DNA of 64,000 bases. Origin: Echinicola shivajiensis (GTDB taxonomy: Bacteria; Bacteroidota; Bacteroidia; Cytophagales; Cyclobacteriaceae). The position numbers were made by a program, and so were the translations under genes. Location of the stretch: the NCBI RefSeq assembly GCF_018642165.1, contig NZ_JAHHZM010000003.1, forward strand, positions 372,001 through 436,000, given 5' to 3'. The notes under the pieces are model-generated. The model was not told the origin of the DNA. It made no database searches and worked only from the letters and a program-made list of their open reading frames with translations. This document shows, one piece after another, positions 16,916-26,385 of this stretch. Numbering within the stretch: the first letter of the stretch is position 1; each line of letters opens with the position of its first letter.

Positions 16916-19900
16916 ATGAAAGAAAAACTACTCGTGTTCAAGAGGAAGTTGCTGTTACGCTGTTTTCTTTGTCTGGCATATTTTGCTGGAGGAGGAACTG
17001 GCGTCATGCAAGCTTTCGCCAACCAGCAAAAAGACCTGGAGAGTGTTATTGTTTCCATAAGCATGGAGGATGTTCCGGTCGAAAAATTATTAAGAAACCT
17101 TCAACAACAGACAGATTTCAAATTTGCATACGATTTAGATCAGGTTAGGAATACGCCGATGATCAGTCTAAATGCCAAACAGCAATCATTACTTTCTGTA
17201 TTGGAAGAAATTTCTTTGAAAACACAATTGACTTTTAAGCAGATCAACAACACGATTCATATTTTGAAAGACAAAGGTGTTGTAAAGAAAAACAACAGTC
17301 CTTCTAAGCTTGACCTGGTAGAAGTTATTGGTAAGGTAGTTGATGAAAGTGGCGAGCCTTTACCTGGTGCTACAGTGATAGTGGAGGGAGAATCAGCTTC
17401 AGGTACTGTAACAGACCTTGATGGAAATTATACCATTGAAGTTGCTGAAGGTGCCACTTTGGTATTTTCTTTTATTGGATTTGAGTCCAAAAAAGTGGTG
17501 GTAGGTAATATGAATGTCATCAATATTACCTTGAATGTGAGCACTTCATCCCTAGAAGAAGTAGTGGTAGTCGGCTATGGTACGCAGAAAAAGCTCAGCG
17601 TAGTAGGAGCCGTAGACCAAGTAGGGCAGGAGAAACTGGAAGGTAGGCCAGTAGCTACCATGAGCCAAGCATTACAAGGTGTGTCGGCGAACCTGATTGT
17701 ACAACAACGTAATTCAGAGCCCGGAGCGGGGATTAACCTTAACATCCGTGGAATAAGCACTTTGGGAGATAATAGTCCTTTGATCGTTATAGATGGTGTG
17801 ATGGGAGGGGATATTAACCTGTTGAATCCATCAGATATTGAAAGTGTATCAGTACTGAAAGATGCCGGAAGTGCTGCCATATATGGATCTAGAGCCAATA
17901 ATGGTGTGGTGTTGATCACTACCAAGCAAGGAAAGAAGAATTCCAAACCTAAGGTGACTTATAATGGTTTGGTGGGGGTCAATACTCCTCAATTTTTTAC
18001 CAGTCCTGTTCATGGTTATCAGAATGCCATGCTTCGAAATGAATCTGCCTTTAATGCAGGGAGGAGTGAGGCAGTGTTTAGTCCTGAAGAAATTCGCCAA
18101 ATCAGGGAAAATGGCGACACGGAATGGTTTGCTAAAGAGATATTCAAAAATGCAATTCAGCAAAACCATAACTTATCAGTATCAGGAGGTAGCGAAAGCA
18201 CAACCTACCTTGTGTCCGCTGGATACACTGACCAGCAAAGCAATTTTGTTGGACCAGAAAAAGGCTATACTCGATATAATTTTCGCATGAATCTTACCAA
18301 TGAATTTGGAAGGTTTAAAATGAGTTCCAGACTTGCATATACTAGAAGGTTAATCAAAGATCACTCTTATTCCAGTGGGACATTGATGGCTGATGCAAAC
18401 AGGGTTCCTCTTTACTACACACAAAAGGATTCTCTGGGAAGGTATTTGACCAATGACATACTTCAGGAATTCAACCCTTTGGGAATTTTGGAAAAAGGCG
18501 GTTTCAGAGAACATATTGATGACAATGTTTTTGGTAATATCAGTGGTGAACTTAAACTGACCAATGACCTGAAAATGCGCGGGGTGTTTGGTTTTAATAT
18601 GTATTCCAATAACCAGTACGCCAGAACAATGCAAGTGGATTTTTATCCACGAGGCGTATATGGAGGGGATAGAAATACGAATGATATTAACCGGAAAGGC
18701 CTTGATCTCAACACCCAGCTAATGATGGAATATAATAAGGTGCTTTCTGACCTTCACGAGGTAAGCGCTTTGGTGGGAGTATCAAACGAAAATCACAGTG
18801 ATCGTGGTATAGCCATATACAAGAGGTTTACAGACCCAGAATTGGGAACCCCGGTTACAGAGACTATCATCAATCCGGATTCTTATAATTCGAATCAAAG
18901 TTCTTCCGAAAACAGTCTGAATTCACTTTTCGGAAGGTTTTCTTATGATTATGACAAGAAATACTTTGCGGAGTTCAGTTTCCGTTATGACGGTTCTTCG
19001 AAATTCCGGGAAGGAAAGAGATGGGGCTTTTTCCCATCTGCCTCTTTAGGGTACCGACTTTCTGAAGAAGCTTTTATGAGCAACTACCGTGATCGTTTCG
19101 GAGATTTAAAGATCAGAACTTCTTATGGTGTCTTAGGAAATCAGAATGTCGGCAATTATCAATATCAGACCACCTTCTTTACTTTCCAAAATGCCTATGG
19201 TTTTAATAATAATGCTGTAGGTGGTACAGGTTTTAATTATGCCAACCCAAATATCCAGTGGGAGAGAGCAGCCACTTTCAATATTGGTGCTGACCTAGAC
19301 TTCTTAGATGGGGCATTGACCTTGAGTTTGGATTATTTTGATAAAGTAACATCTGATATTTTGGTGCCACCAGCCGTACCAGGAGTATTTGGGACTTCCT
19401 TACCGGATTTTAACAGTGGAAAAGTAGGCAACAAAGGTTGGGAAGTTACCACCACCTATAGACACCGGGGAGATTTGTTTGAGCATACTTTCTCATTCAA
19501 TCTGGCCGATTCCAAGAACAAGGTTTTGGACTTCCAGGGAGAAGAAAGACTGACAGGAATCGAAGAACTACAAGTACTGCTAAAGGAAGGATATCCCTTT
19601 AATTCCTATGTTGGTCTCAAAAGGGATGGTTATTTCCAAAACATAGATGAAGTGGAAAATGGTCCTAAGCCTGAAGGATTAAATGTACAGCCCGGTGATA
19701 ACCGCTATGTCGATGTGGATGGCAACGGTGTCATCAATGATGATGATAAATATGTCTTTGGCAATCCTTTCCCTAGGATGACTTTTGGCCTTACTTATAA
19801 TGTTCGAGTAAAAGGCTTTGACCTGAATGTTTTTGCCCAAGGTGTCGGAAGAAGAACCATGATGATCCGTGGCGAAATGGTTGAACCGTTTCATTACAAT

Positions 19901-20290
19901 TATGGCATGACCATGTATGAGCACCAGTTGGATTATTGGACACCATTAAATCCTGAGGCACGCTATCCAAGATTGGCCGACAATGGCAGTCAGTCCAATA
20001 CCAACAATTTCCGAAGAGGGTCTGATATGTATCTTTTTGACGGGGCCTATCTCCGCTTGAAAAATGTGCAGTTGGGCTACACTTTGCCAAAAGGATTGGC
20101 AGAAAAGCTAGGTATGCAAAACTGCAGGGCCTACCTATCTGGCCAAAACTTATTTACCCTTTCCAAGGTGGATTTTGTGGATCCGGAATTGTCGGAATTT
20201 GACAATAGTATGAGAAGTGGAGGAGCCAATAGTGCACGGGCTTATCCTACAATGGTGTACTATGGGTTTGGATTGGATATCACCTTTTAA
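16916..20290 (+). CDS. SusC/RagA-family TonB-dependent receptor with STN domain (locus 2)
   Basis: An 1124-residue outer-membrane receptor. Signal peptide to about residue 38; STN domain about 45-115 (VEKLLRNLQQQTDFKFAYDL); carboxypeptidase-D-like domain beginning IGKVVDESGEPLPGATVIVE near 141; TonB-box-like LEEVVVVGYGTQKK; plug with VLKDAGSAAIYGSRANNGVV; barrel ending GFGLDITF. The STN domain marks it as a signalling receptor paired with the FecR just upstream. SusD starts 12 bases after its stop. From the enzymes that follow (GH76, GH125, GH92) its cargo is most likely alpha-mannan oligosaccharides. Confidence 0.95.
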   Translation: MKEKLLVFKRKLLLRCFLCLAYFAGGGTGVMQAFANQQKDLESVIVSISMEDVPVEKLLRNLQQQTDFKFAYDLDQVRNTPMISLNAKQQSLLSVLEEISLKTQLTFKQINNTIHILKDKGVVKKNNSPSKLDLVEVIGKVVDESGEPLPGATVIVEGESASGTVTDLDGNYTIEVAEGATLVFSFIGFESKKVVVGNMNVINITLNVSTSSLEEVVVVGYGTQKKLSVVGAVDQVGQEKLEGRPVATMSQALQGVSANLIVQQRNSEPGAGINLNIRGISTLGDNSPLIVIDGVMGGDINLLNPSDIESVSVLKDAGSAAIYGSRANNGVVLITTKQGKKNSKPKVTYNGLVGVNTPQFFTSPVHGYQNAMLRNESAFNAGRSEAVFSPEEIRQIRENGDTEWFAKEIFKNAIQQNHNLSVSGGSESTTYLVSAGYTDQQSNFVGPEKGYTRYNFRMNLTNEFGRFKMSSRLAYTRRLIKDHSYSSGTLMADANRVPLYYTQKDSLGRYLTNDILQEFNPLGILEKGGFREHIDDNVFGNISGELKLTNDLKMRGVFGFNMYSNNQYARTMQVDFYPRGVYGGDRNTNDINRKGLDLNTQLMMEYNKVLSDLHEVSALVGVSNENHSDRGIAIYKRFTDPELGTPVTETIINPDSYNSNQSSSENSLNSLFGRFSYDYDKKYFAEFSFRYDGSSKFREGKRWGFFPSASLGYRLSEEAFMSNYRDRFGDLKIRTSYGVLGNQNVGNYQYQTTFFTFQNAYGFNNNAVGGTGFNYANPNIQWERAATFNIGADLDFLDGALTLSLDYFDKVTSDILVPPAVPGVFGTSLPDFNSGKVGNKGWEVTTTYRHRGDLFEHTFSFNLADSKNKVLDFQGEERLTGIEELQVLLKEGYPFNSYVGLKRDGYFQNIDEVENGPKPEGLNVQPGDNRYVDVDGNGVINDDDKYVFGNPFPRMTFGLTYNVRVKGFDLNVFAQGVGRRTMMIRGEMVEPFHYNYGMTMYEHQLDYWTPLNPEARYPRLADNGSQSNTNNFRRGSDMYLFDGAYLRLKNVQLGYTLPKGLAEKLGMQNCRAYLSGQNLFTLSKVDFVDPELSEFDNSMRSGGANSARAYPTMVYYGFGLDITF

Positions 20291-20302
20291 TGACCTCAAA
20301 AA

Positions 20303-21934
20303 ATGAAAAAACTAAGTAACTATACAATCATTATATCGACATGTTGTGCCATGCTCTGGACAGGGTGTAAGGAGCTGGACTTGGCTCCAGAAAATACCTT
20401 TACAGACCTGACTTATTGGACTTCAGAAGCCAAAGCGCAAAGCATGCTCAATACCGCATATTCGCAGATGTTTGACAGCAACCGTTTTTTTTACAATGAA
20501 GGTGCATCAGACAATGCCTATAACGGACGCGGGGACAATGCTGGGGCGGCTTCACTGGCTGCAGGAACCTATGATCCTTCACTTGGCCGTTTGCAAAGCC
20601 AATGGGATAATAATTACAGCGCGATCAAAACCTGTAATATTTTGTTGGAAAACATAGACAAGGTCGAGGAAATGGATGAGGATGTACGGGAGCGAATGAA
20701 GGCGGAAGCACGCTTTATTCGAGCTTTTCAACATTTTCAATTGATGACCTGGTTTGGAGATGTGCCCTTATTGGTAAGTGATATTACCATAGAGGAAGCC
20801 CAGTCTGTCAGCAGAACTCCCAAAAGTCAAGTGTTGGATTTTATCATTAATGAGCTGTCTGAAGTAAGTGAGATCCTTCCAGGTCAACAGGAGTTGTCAG
20901 AGGCGGAAAGAGGTAGAATTACCAGTGGAGCAGCTATGGCGCTCATGGCAAGAGTACACCTATATGATGGAGAATGGCAGCAGGTCGTGGAAGCGACAGA
21001 ACCATTGATCTTTGGGGATGAATACGGCAGTTATGAACTGTTCCCTTCTTATGAAGGCTTGTTTATGCCTGAAAATGAATACAGTCAAGAAGATATCCTT
21101 AGCCTTCAATATGTGCCTCAGTTTCGGACTTGGGGAGAGTTCTTTGATATGGCTCCTCTGTCTGCAGGGGCACGGCTTAATGCCTTGGCTCCCACGCAGG
21201 AACTGGTGGATAGTTATTTGATGGAAGATGGAAGTTCTATAGAAGACCCAAATTCAGGCTATAATGAAGACAATCCTTATGTTCGTCGTGATCCTAGACT
21301 CAAAGCCACGATTGTCTATCACTTATACAATTGGGAAGATAATGGAGCGAGCCAAACGATATATATCAAACCGGGTACAGACCCTGGTGCATCTGCACCA
21401 AACGAATATGTCCCTGGATCATCATCCACAACAACAGGCTATTATACCCGCAAGTATTTTGACCCTTCACGTCAAACCCAATTTGCTTCTGGGCTAAATC
21501 TGATGCTGTTTCGATATGCTGATGTATTGCTGATGTATGCAGAGGCTAAAAATGAACTCAATCAAATGGATCAAACTGTTTGGGATCAGACGATTCGAGC
21601 TATTCGAGAAAGAGCTGGTTTTGAGGCAGCCACTGCTCTTGACTTTGATACTGACCTTGGACAAAATGGCTTGAGGGAAGTGATAAGAAATGAAAGGAGA
21701 GTGGAACTGGCAATGGAAGGATTGCGAGTATTTGATATTCGAAGATGGGGCATAGCCGAGGATGTTCTCAATGGTTGGGCCCATGGAGCGAAATTTGGGC
21801 CACCATCAGAAGACAATGGCTATCTGCGTGTCAACTTGAGATCTTTTGATCCGTCAAAGCATTACTTATGGCCAATTCCTCGTGATGAGCGTAACCTCAA
21901 TCCTAATTTGACCCAAAACCCTGGATGGGAATAA
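20303..21934 (+). CDS. SusD/RagB-family outer-membrane binding lipoprotein (locus 2)
   Basis: A 543-residue surface lipoprotein; the lipobox is WTGC with Cys22. Family landmarks include the N-terminal helical region with AEARFIRAFQHFQLMTWFGD, the YADVLLMYAEAKNELNQMD segment, LREVIRNERRVELAMEGLRV and the ending YLWPIPRDERNLNPNLTQNP. It would bind the mannan fragment over the SusC channel. It overlaps by 10 bases with the extended frame of the next gene, but the preferred start of that gene lies 32 bases after the stop. Confidence 0.93.
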   Translation: MKKLSNYTIIISTCCAMLWTGCKELDLAPENTFTDLTYWTSEAKAQSMLNTAYSQMFDSNRFFYNEGASDNAYNGRGDNAGAASLAAGTYDPSLGRLQSQWDNNYSAIKTCNILLENIDKVEEMDEDVRERMKAEARFIRAFQHFQLMTWFGDVPLLVSDITIEEAQSVSRTPKSQVLDFIINELSEVSEILPGQQELSEAERGRITSGAAMALMARVHLYDGEWQQVVEATEPLIFGDEYGSYELFPSYEGLFMPENEYSQEDILSLQYVPQFRTWGEFFDMAPLSAGARLNALAPTQELVDSYLMEDGSSIEDPNSGYNEDNPYVRRDPRLKATIVYHLYNWEDNGASQTIYIKPGTDPGASAPNEYVPGSSSTTTGYYTRKYFDPSRQTQFASGLNLMLFRYADVLLMYAEAKNELNQMDQTVWDQTIRAIRERAGFEAATALDFDTDLGQNGLREVIRNERRVELAMEGLRVFDIRRWGIAEDVLNGWAHGAKFGPPSEDNGYLRVNLRSFDPSKHYLWPIPRDERNLNPNLTQNPGWE

Positions 21935-21966
21935 ACCTTAACAATAATCTGAAAATAATAAGAACA

Positions 21967-23094
21967 ATGAAAAATATAAGTTATAAACTTCTTTCCTTAA
22001 TAATAGCATTGATGGCCACATGGGGCTGTCAGGAAGATGCAGAAATGCACTCTGAGGTGACACCTGTCCAGAATTTGTATTCACCTGAGAACAATGCTTA
22101 CATGAACTTAGGAGCCCAGAGCTCAGCCATTTTTGAGTGGGAAGCAGCAAAAGCTGCTGATAATGGTGTGGTACTTTACGATGTGGTTTTTGATGAAGAA
22201 GGGGGAGATTTTTCTGAACCACTTTTTGTGATGCCATCTGATGGCAGGGGGATGCAAAGAACCCTGACATTACCATTTTCTGAGCTGAACAGAATCGCCG
22301 AAATGGCAGGGATTCAGCCTGAGGGAGTGGGTAGGCTGCAATGGTCCGTTCAGTCCTCCAAGGGGATCAATGTACAGGGAATTATGGATATCAGAACCGT
22401 TGAAGTGGAAAGACCAGCTGGTTTTCCTGCTCCTGATGAATTATACCTAACTGGTTCTGCTACCGAGGCCGGAGAAGACCTTTCCAATGCCATTTTGATG
22501 AAGAAGACCAGCGCCAATACATTTGAAGCTTATACATCATTGAAGTCTGGATCATACTTCTTTGCTGAAAGAAATTCTGGAGAGCCAGGTACTTACTTTA
22601 TCGAAGGGGAAAAATTGAGAGCAGATGGAGAAACTGAATATTCAGGAGAGGAAAAAGTATACCGTATTAGGGTTGATTTCTCGAATGGGACAACTGAAAT
22701 CCATGAAATAGGGAATGTTGAACTTTGGTTTGCGCCTAATGGAGAATTTATAACTGGCTTACCTTATACTTCCAATGGCATTTGGGCCGTAGATGATTTT
22801 CCTGTTGAGTTTAGGCAAGAAAGCTGGGGACGAGATGAAAGGTATAAGTTCCGTTTCATGGTAACTGATTCAGAAGGCAATAGCTCAGAAGAGTGGTTTG
22901 GCAGCACCAATGGCGACAACCAACGTCCGAATGAATCTACTGGACAGGCTTATTGGTATATGGTACCTGTCACAAATGATCGTTGGAATAACTGCTTTAA
23001 GTTTGCCACTGAAGTAGACAATGCTTCCGCAGATATTCAAATCATTTTCAATGCTGAAGTATCCAATTATACCCATTCAGTTTCAGTGGAATAA
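21967..23094 (+). CDS. SusE-like surface glycan-binding lipoprotein (locus 2)
   Basis: A 375-residue lipoprotein with lipobox TWGC (Cys21). The frame is open from 21925, but the ATG at 21967 places the signal peptide correctly. The N-terminal third has the SusE-type Ig-like fold signature (VTPVQNLYSPENNAYMNLG, then IFEWEAAKAADNGVVLYDVV), and two further beta-rich modules follow (PDELYLTGSATEAGEDLS and NVELWFAPNGEFITGLPY) like the starch- or glycan-binding modules of SusE/SusF. It probably sits on the cell surface beside SusCD and helps hold mannan. No catalytic residues are expected. Confidence 0.8.
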   Translation: MKNISYKLLSLIIALMATWGCQEDAEMHSEVTPVQNLYSPENNAYMNLGAQSSAIFEWEAAKAADNGVVLYDVVFDEEGGDFSEPLFVMPSDGRGMQRTLTLPFSELNRIAEMAGIQPEGVGRLQWSVQSSKGINVQGIMDIRTVEVERPAGFPAPDELYLTGSATEAGEDLSNAILMKKTSANTFEAYTSLKSGSYFFAERNSGEPGTYFIEGEKLRADGETEYSGEEKVYRIRVDFSNGTTEIHEIGNVELWFAPNGEFITGLPYTSNGIWAVDDFPVEFRQESWGRDERYKFRFMVTDSEGNSSEEWFGSTNGDNQRPNESTGQAYWYMVPVTNDRWNNCFKFATEVDNASADIQIIFNAEVSNYTHSVSVE

Positions 23095-23121
23095 GTTTAG
23101 ATGAGCTCAATAAGCCTTCTT

Positions 23122-23205
23122 TACGAGGAAGTATGACGAGGTAATCCCCTTTTAGCACGAGGGATTGCTTCAACTTACTGTTGTTCTGTTCATAATGATG
23201 AACAG
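23122..23205. repeat. Dispersed palindromic element, degenerate copy, plus a hairpin
   Basis: The stretch GACGAGGTAATCCCC ... GGGATTGCTTC (23136-23171) is a degenerate form of the element that occurs twice at 57.6-57.8 kb (GACGAAGCAATC ... GATTGCTTC). Right after it, CTGTTCAT (23186-23193) and ATGAACAG (23198-23205) form a perfect 8-bp hairpin with a 4-base loop. Both lie in the 169-base gap between the SusE-like and GH76 genes. Confidence 0.5.
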
Positions 23206-23263
23206 TGTTGATTGGATGTAGAGAAGGCACAAAAGATTATTATTGATTAGATAAAAGCAAAAG

Positions 23264-24418
23264 ATGAAAATATATAAAATTGCATTATCGATACTGGCAA
23301 TGAGCGGAGCACTTTCATCCTGCGTGGACAGTGACCTTGGGCCTTTAAGGAAGGATTTTGATAAGAATGTGGAAGTACATTATGATTATGCCGCAACAGC
23401 TGATTCTATGCAAAATAGCACCTATTCGCTCTATATTGCTCAGGATGGCACCTTTAATTTTAACCCAGGAGGTGCCTATGGAAATTATTGGCCCAATGCC
23501 CATGCACTGCATGTGTATGTAGATGCCTATACCCGAACAGGAAATGGAGCATATTTGGACAAAATGAAGAAATTGCTTCTCGGCATCAAAGCTAGAAATG
23601 GGGGTACCTACTCAAACGTATTTAATGATGATATGCTTTGGCTAGGAAATGCCTGTGTCCGAGCGTACAATGCGACCGACGATGCTGAATATTTGGAGGT
23701 GGCTGAATTTCTTTGGGATGATATATTGGAGAGCTACAGTGAGGTTTTTGGTGGCGGTATTACCTGGAAAAAGGACACGCCAAATCTTAAGAATGCCGTA
23801 TCCAATGGTCCTACAATCGTCTTGGCCACAAGATTATATAATGTGACCCAGGACGAAAAATACCTGACTTGGGCGAAGGACCTGTACGAATGGCAAAAAG
23901 CTAATTTAGTGGATCCACAGACTGGTTTGGTTTGGGACCATATCGAACTACTGCAGGGAACGCCTACTGTCAAAAAGGATTGGATATTTACCTATAATGC
24001 GGGAACGTGGATCGGTTCAGGACTCCGCTTGTTCCAAATAACAGGGGAAAGTGGCTATCTGACAGATGCACTGCAAACAGCCAAATCAGCCATGAACAGA
24101 TCTGAGCTTTCTACAGATGGTATTTTGAAAAATGAAGGTCAAGGTGATGGAGGTCTGTTCAAAGGTGTTTTTGTTCGTTATTTTACTGAGTTGATCCAGG
24201 AGCCATCGGTTTCTGATGGTGATAGGGGAGACTTGGTGAATTTCTTTAAATTCAATATAGAAACTTTCTATACAAAAGGACTTCGACGTCCAGATATGCT
24301 TTGTGGTCCTTATTGGAGGGAGCTTCCTGGTGATCAAGTAGATCTTTCCACGCAACTTTCTGGGATGATGCTGATGGAGGCTGCGGCATTATTACAAAAA
24401 GACGGTATTTTGGAATAA
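23264..24418 (+). CDS. GH76 family endo-alpha-1,6-mannanase lipoprotein
   Basis: A 384-residue lipoprotein (lipobox SSC, Cys20) of glycoside hydrolase family 76, an (alpha/alpha)6 fold that cuts alpha-1,6-linked mannan backbones with retention. The catalytic Asp pair is visible as D122-D123 in FNDDMLWLGNACVRAYNAT, and GGITWKKDTPNLKNAVSNGP is also typical of the family. A surface-anchored endo-mannanase right after SusCD and a SusE-like protein fits the first cutting step of yeast-type or bacterial alpha-mannan use. The gene is followed by a terminator hairpin, so GH125 downstream may have its own promoter or rely on read-through. Confidence 0.88.
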   Translation: MKIYKIALSILAMSGALSSCVDSDLGPLRKDFDKNVEVHYDYAATADSMQNSTYSLYIAQDGTFNFNPGGAYGNYWPNAHALHVYVDAYTRTGNGAYLDKMKKLLLGIKARNGGTYSNVFNDDMLWLGNACVRAYNATDDAEYLEVAEFLWDDILESYSEVFGGGITWKKDTPNLKNAVSNGPTIVLATRLYNVTQDEKYLTWAKDLYEWQKANLVDPQTGLVWDHIELLQGTPTVKKDWIFTYNAGTWIGSGLRLFQITGESGYLTDALQTAKSAMNRSELSTDGILKNEGQGDGGLFKGVFVRYFTELIQEPSVSDGDRGDLVNFFKFNIETFYTKGLRRPDMLCGPYWRELPGDQVDLSTQLSGMMLMEAAALLQKDGILE

Positions 24419-24464
24419 TTAGAACCAAAAATATTAATTCAAGAAAAGTTTGTTAAAAGGTTAT

Positions 24465-24515
24465 AGCCGTTGAGCTGCTAAAAGAACATCTTAGCCGGCT
24501 TAACGGCTTTTCTTG
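24465..24515 (+). terminator. Intrinsic terminator after the GH76 gene
   Basis: AGCCGTT (24465-24471) pairs with AACGGCT (24502-24508), with further imperfect pairing inside (GAGC-TGCTAA with TTAGCCGGCTT), and the stem runs into a T-rich tail (CTTTTCTT). It begins about 45 bases after the GH76 stop and would end or weaken the transcript coming from sigma-FecR-SusCD. Confidence 0.6.
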
Positions 24516-24581
24516 AAATACCGCTTTTGTAAATTCTTTTGTATAGTATCGCTAAATCGATTAACTTGCTCATTGATTACA

Positions 24582-24722
24582 ACTAGTGTTATGTTAAGTG
24601 TAATTTGTCATTTGAGCAGGGTCTCGGCTTCACTCGACCTGACAATCCCGCGTCACCTTGAGCACCTGAGTAACGGGAGTTACGAAGTCAAAAGGTCATT
24701 TCGGAGTTAACACAACACTAGT
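24582..24722. repeat. 141-bp element with 16-bp terminal inverted repeats (MITE-like)
   Basis: ACTAGTGTTATGTTAA (24582-24597) is matched by the inverted TTAACACAACACTAGT (24707-24722) with one mismatch. The inside has no coding potential and contains CACCTTGAGCACCTGAG and GAAGTCAAAAGGTCA, of the kind seen in dispersed Bacteroidota repeats. No target duplication is obvious at the ends. It fills much of the 373-base gap between the GH76 and GH125 genes; apart from this and the terminator at 24465 I see nothing else there. Confidence 0.55.
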
Positions 24723-24791
24723 AATAAAAAAGAAACGGTGTTTGCCAGCTCTTTCTTAAGGGAGAATAACAGAATTAACAAGTAATTTCAT

Positions 24792-26210
24792 ATGATCAGA
24801 AGGGATTTTATTAAAACCAGCGCAGCGGCCACTTTAGGCATGGCTATGGGACCGGCCGTTTCCTTTGCAGGAAGCATGGCCATAAAAGAAACAAACCGTC
24901 CAAGGATGGCGGAGAGGAATTTTACAAGTAAGGCAGTAGAAAAGACGATTAAGGAAATCAAAAAGAATATCAAAGATCAGGAATTGGCTTGGTTATTTGA
25001 GAACTGCTTTCCAAATACATTGGATACTACAGTGGAGTATACTGAGAAAAATGGTAAGCCAGATACTTTTGTCATTACTGGGGATATTCATGCCATGTGG
25101 TTGCGTGATTCTTCTGCCCAAGTTTGGCCTTATGTTGCTTTGGTAAATAAGGATAAGCAACTTAAAAAGCTAATCCAAGGAGTGATTAATAGGCAGAACG
25201 AATGCATCATCATAGATCCTTATGCCAATGCATTTAATAAAGGAGCAGAAGGAGGGGAGTGGCAAAGTGACCATACGGATATGAAGCCGGAGTTGCACGA
25301 ACGCAAATGGGAAATTGATTCTTTATGCTATGCCGTTCGATTGGCCAATGGCTATTGGAAAGAAACAGGGGATGCCAGCATTTTTGATGATCGCTGGGAA
25401 AAAGCCATGAAGCTGGTATTGAAAACTTTCAAGGAACAGCAGCGTAAAGATGGCAATGGTCCGTATCATTTTCAGCGAACCACTTCCCGTGCTACAGACA
25501 CGCTTTCAGGAGGAGGTTATGGTAATCCAGTAAAACCTGTAGGCTTGATTTGTTCCGCCTTTAGACCTTCCGATGATGCGACTATTTATCCTTTTCTGAT
25601 TCCTTCCAACCTTTTTGCTGTACAATCATTGAGGCAACTGGCCAATATCTATAAAGAGGTGAAAAGTGATTCCGATTCAGCGAACGAATGTGAGGACATG
25701 GCCAATGAGGTGGAAGCGGCCATTCAAAAATATGCTGTAGCTGAGCACCTGGATCATGGAAAAATCTATGCTTTTGAGGTGGATGGATATGGCAACAAAC
25801 TATTCATGGATGATTCCAATGTGCCTTCATTGTTAAGTATGGGCTATTTGGGTTGCTTGGATATTGATGATCCTATCTATCAAAACACAAGGAACTTTGT
25901 TTTGAGCGAAGACAATCCTTATTTCTTTTCCGGTAAAGCGGCCAAGGGAATAGGTGGGCCACATGTGGGGATGGATTATATCTGGCATATGAGCATCACC
26001 TTACAAGCCATGACAGCAACCAAGGATGATGAAATCAAACAGTGCTTGGAATGGTTGAAAACTACCCATGCCGGTACAGGGTTTATGCATGAAGGATTCC
26101 ACAAGGATGATCCTAACAACTTTACCCGTAGCTGGTTTGCTTGGTCAAACACCCTTTTCGGAGAGCTGATTTATACGCTATACAAAGAAAAGCCCCATTT
26201 GCTAACTTGA
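24792..26210 (+). CDS. GH125 family exo-alpha-1,6-mannosidase
   Basis: A 472-residue protein of family GH125 (formerly DUF1237), inverting exo-alpha-1,6-mannosidases with an (alpha/alpha)6 fold. Clear landmarks are TGDIHAMWLRDSSAQVWPY (about residues 97-114), SLCYAVRLANGYWKETGD, DDSNVPSLLSMGYLG and GPHVGMDYIWHMS. The N terminus MIRRDFIKTSAAATLGMAMG looks like a twin-arginine (Tat) signal with R3-R4, so the enzyme is probably exported folded to the periplasm. It would remove alpha-1,6 mannose from fragments made by the GH76 enzyme. A 373-base gap with a terminator and a MITE-like repeat precedes it. Confidence 0.92.
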   Translation: MIRRDFIKTSAAATLGMAMGPAVSFAGSMAIKETNRPRMAERNFTSKAVEKTIKEIKKNIKDQELAWLFENCFPNTLDTTVEYTEKNGKPDTFVITGDIHAMWLRDSSAQVWPYVALVNKDKQLKKLIQGVINRQNECIIIDPYANAFNKGAEGGEWQSDHTDMKPELHERKWEIDSLCYAVRLANGYWKETGDASIFDDRWEKAMKLVLKTFKEQQRKDGNGPYHFQRTTSRATDTLSGGGYGNPVKPVGLICSAFRPSDDATIYPFLIPSNLFAVQSLRQLANIYKEVKSDSDSANECEDMANEVEAAIQKYAVAEHLDHGKIYAFEVDGYGNKLFMDDSNVPSLLSMGYLGCLDIDDPIYQNTRNFVLSEDNPYFFSGKAAKGIGGPHVGMDYIWHMSITLQAMTATKDDEIKQCLEWLKTTHAGTGFMHEGFHKDDPNNFTRSWFAWSNTLFGELIYTLYKEKPHLLT

Positions 26211-26219
26211 TGTTCATAG

Positions 26220-26284
26220 AAGGAAGTTTCCATAGAGGTTCAAAGGTTTTTAATATTCCTAACACCTTTGTGAGGAACTTCCTT
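26220..26284. repeat. Long imperfect hairpin between the GH125 and GH92 genes
   Basis: The arms AAGGAAGTTTCC and GGAACTTCCTT (outer) and CAAAGGT and ACCTTTG (26241-26247 and 26264-26270, inner) fold into one long hairpin just after the GH125 stop. It lacks a clean T-run, so an mRNA-stabilising or dispersed-repeat role is as likely as termination. Confidence 0.45.
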
Positions 26285-26385
26285 ATGATTCCAGAATTAT
26301 AGCCAGTTTAGATATCTATTTACTTAATACCTTATACTAGATACTAAAAAATACTATCAAACCTATAACCTATAGAAATAATCCT

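Noticed and set aside
24513-24710. 65-codon plus-strand frame between the GH76 and GH125 genes
   Set aside because: It runs through the terminator and the MITE-like repeat, has no homology features and no clear start context.
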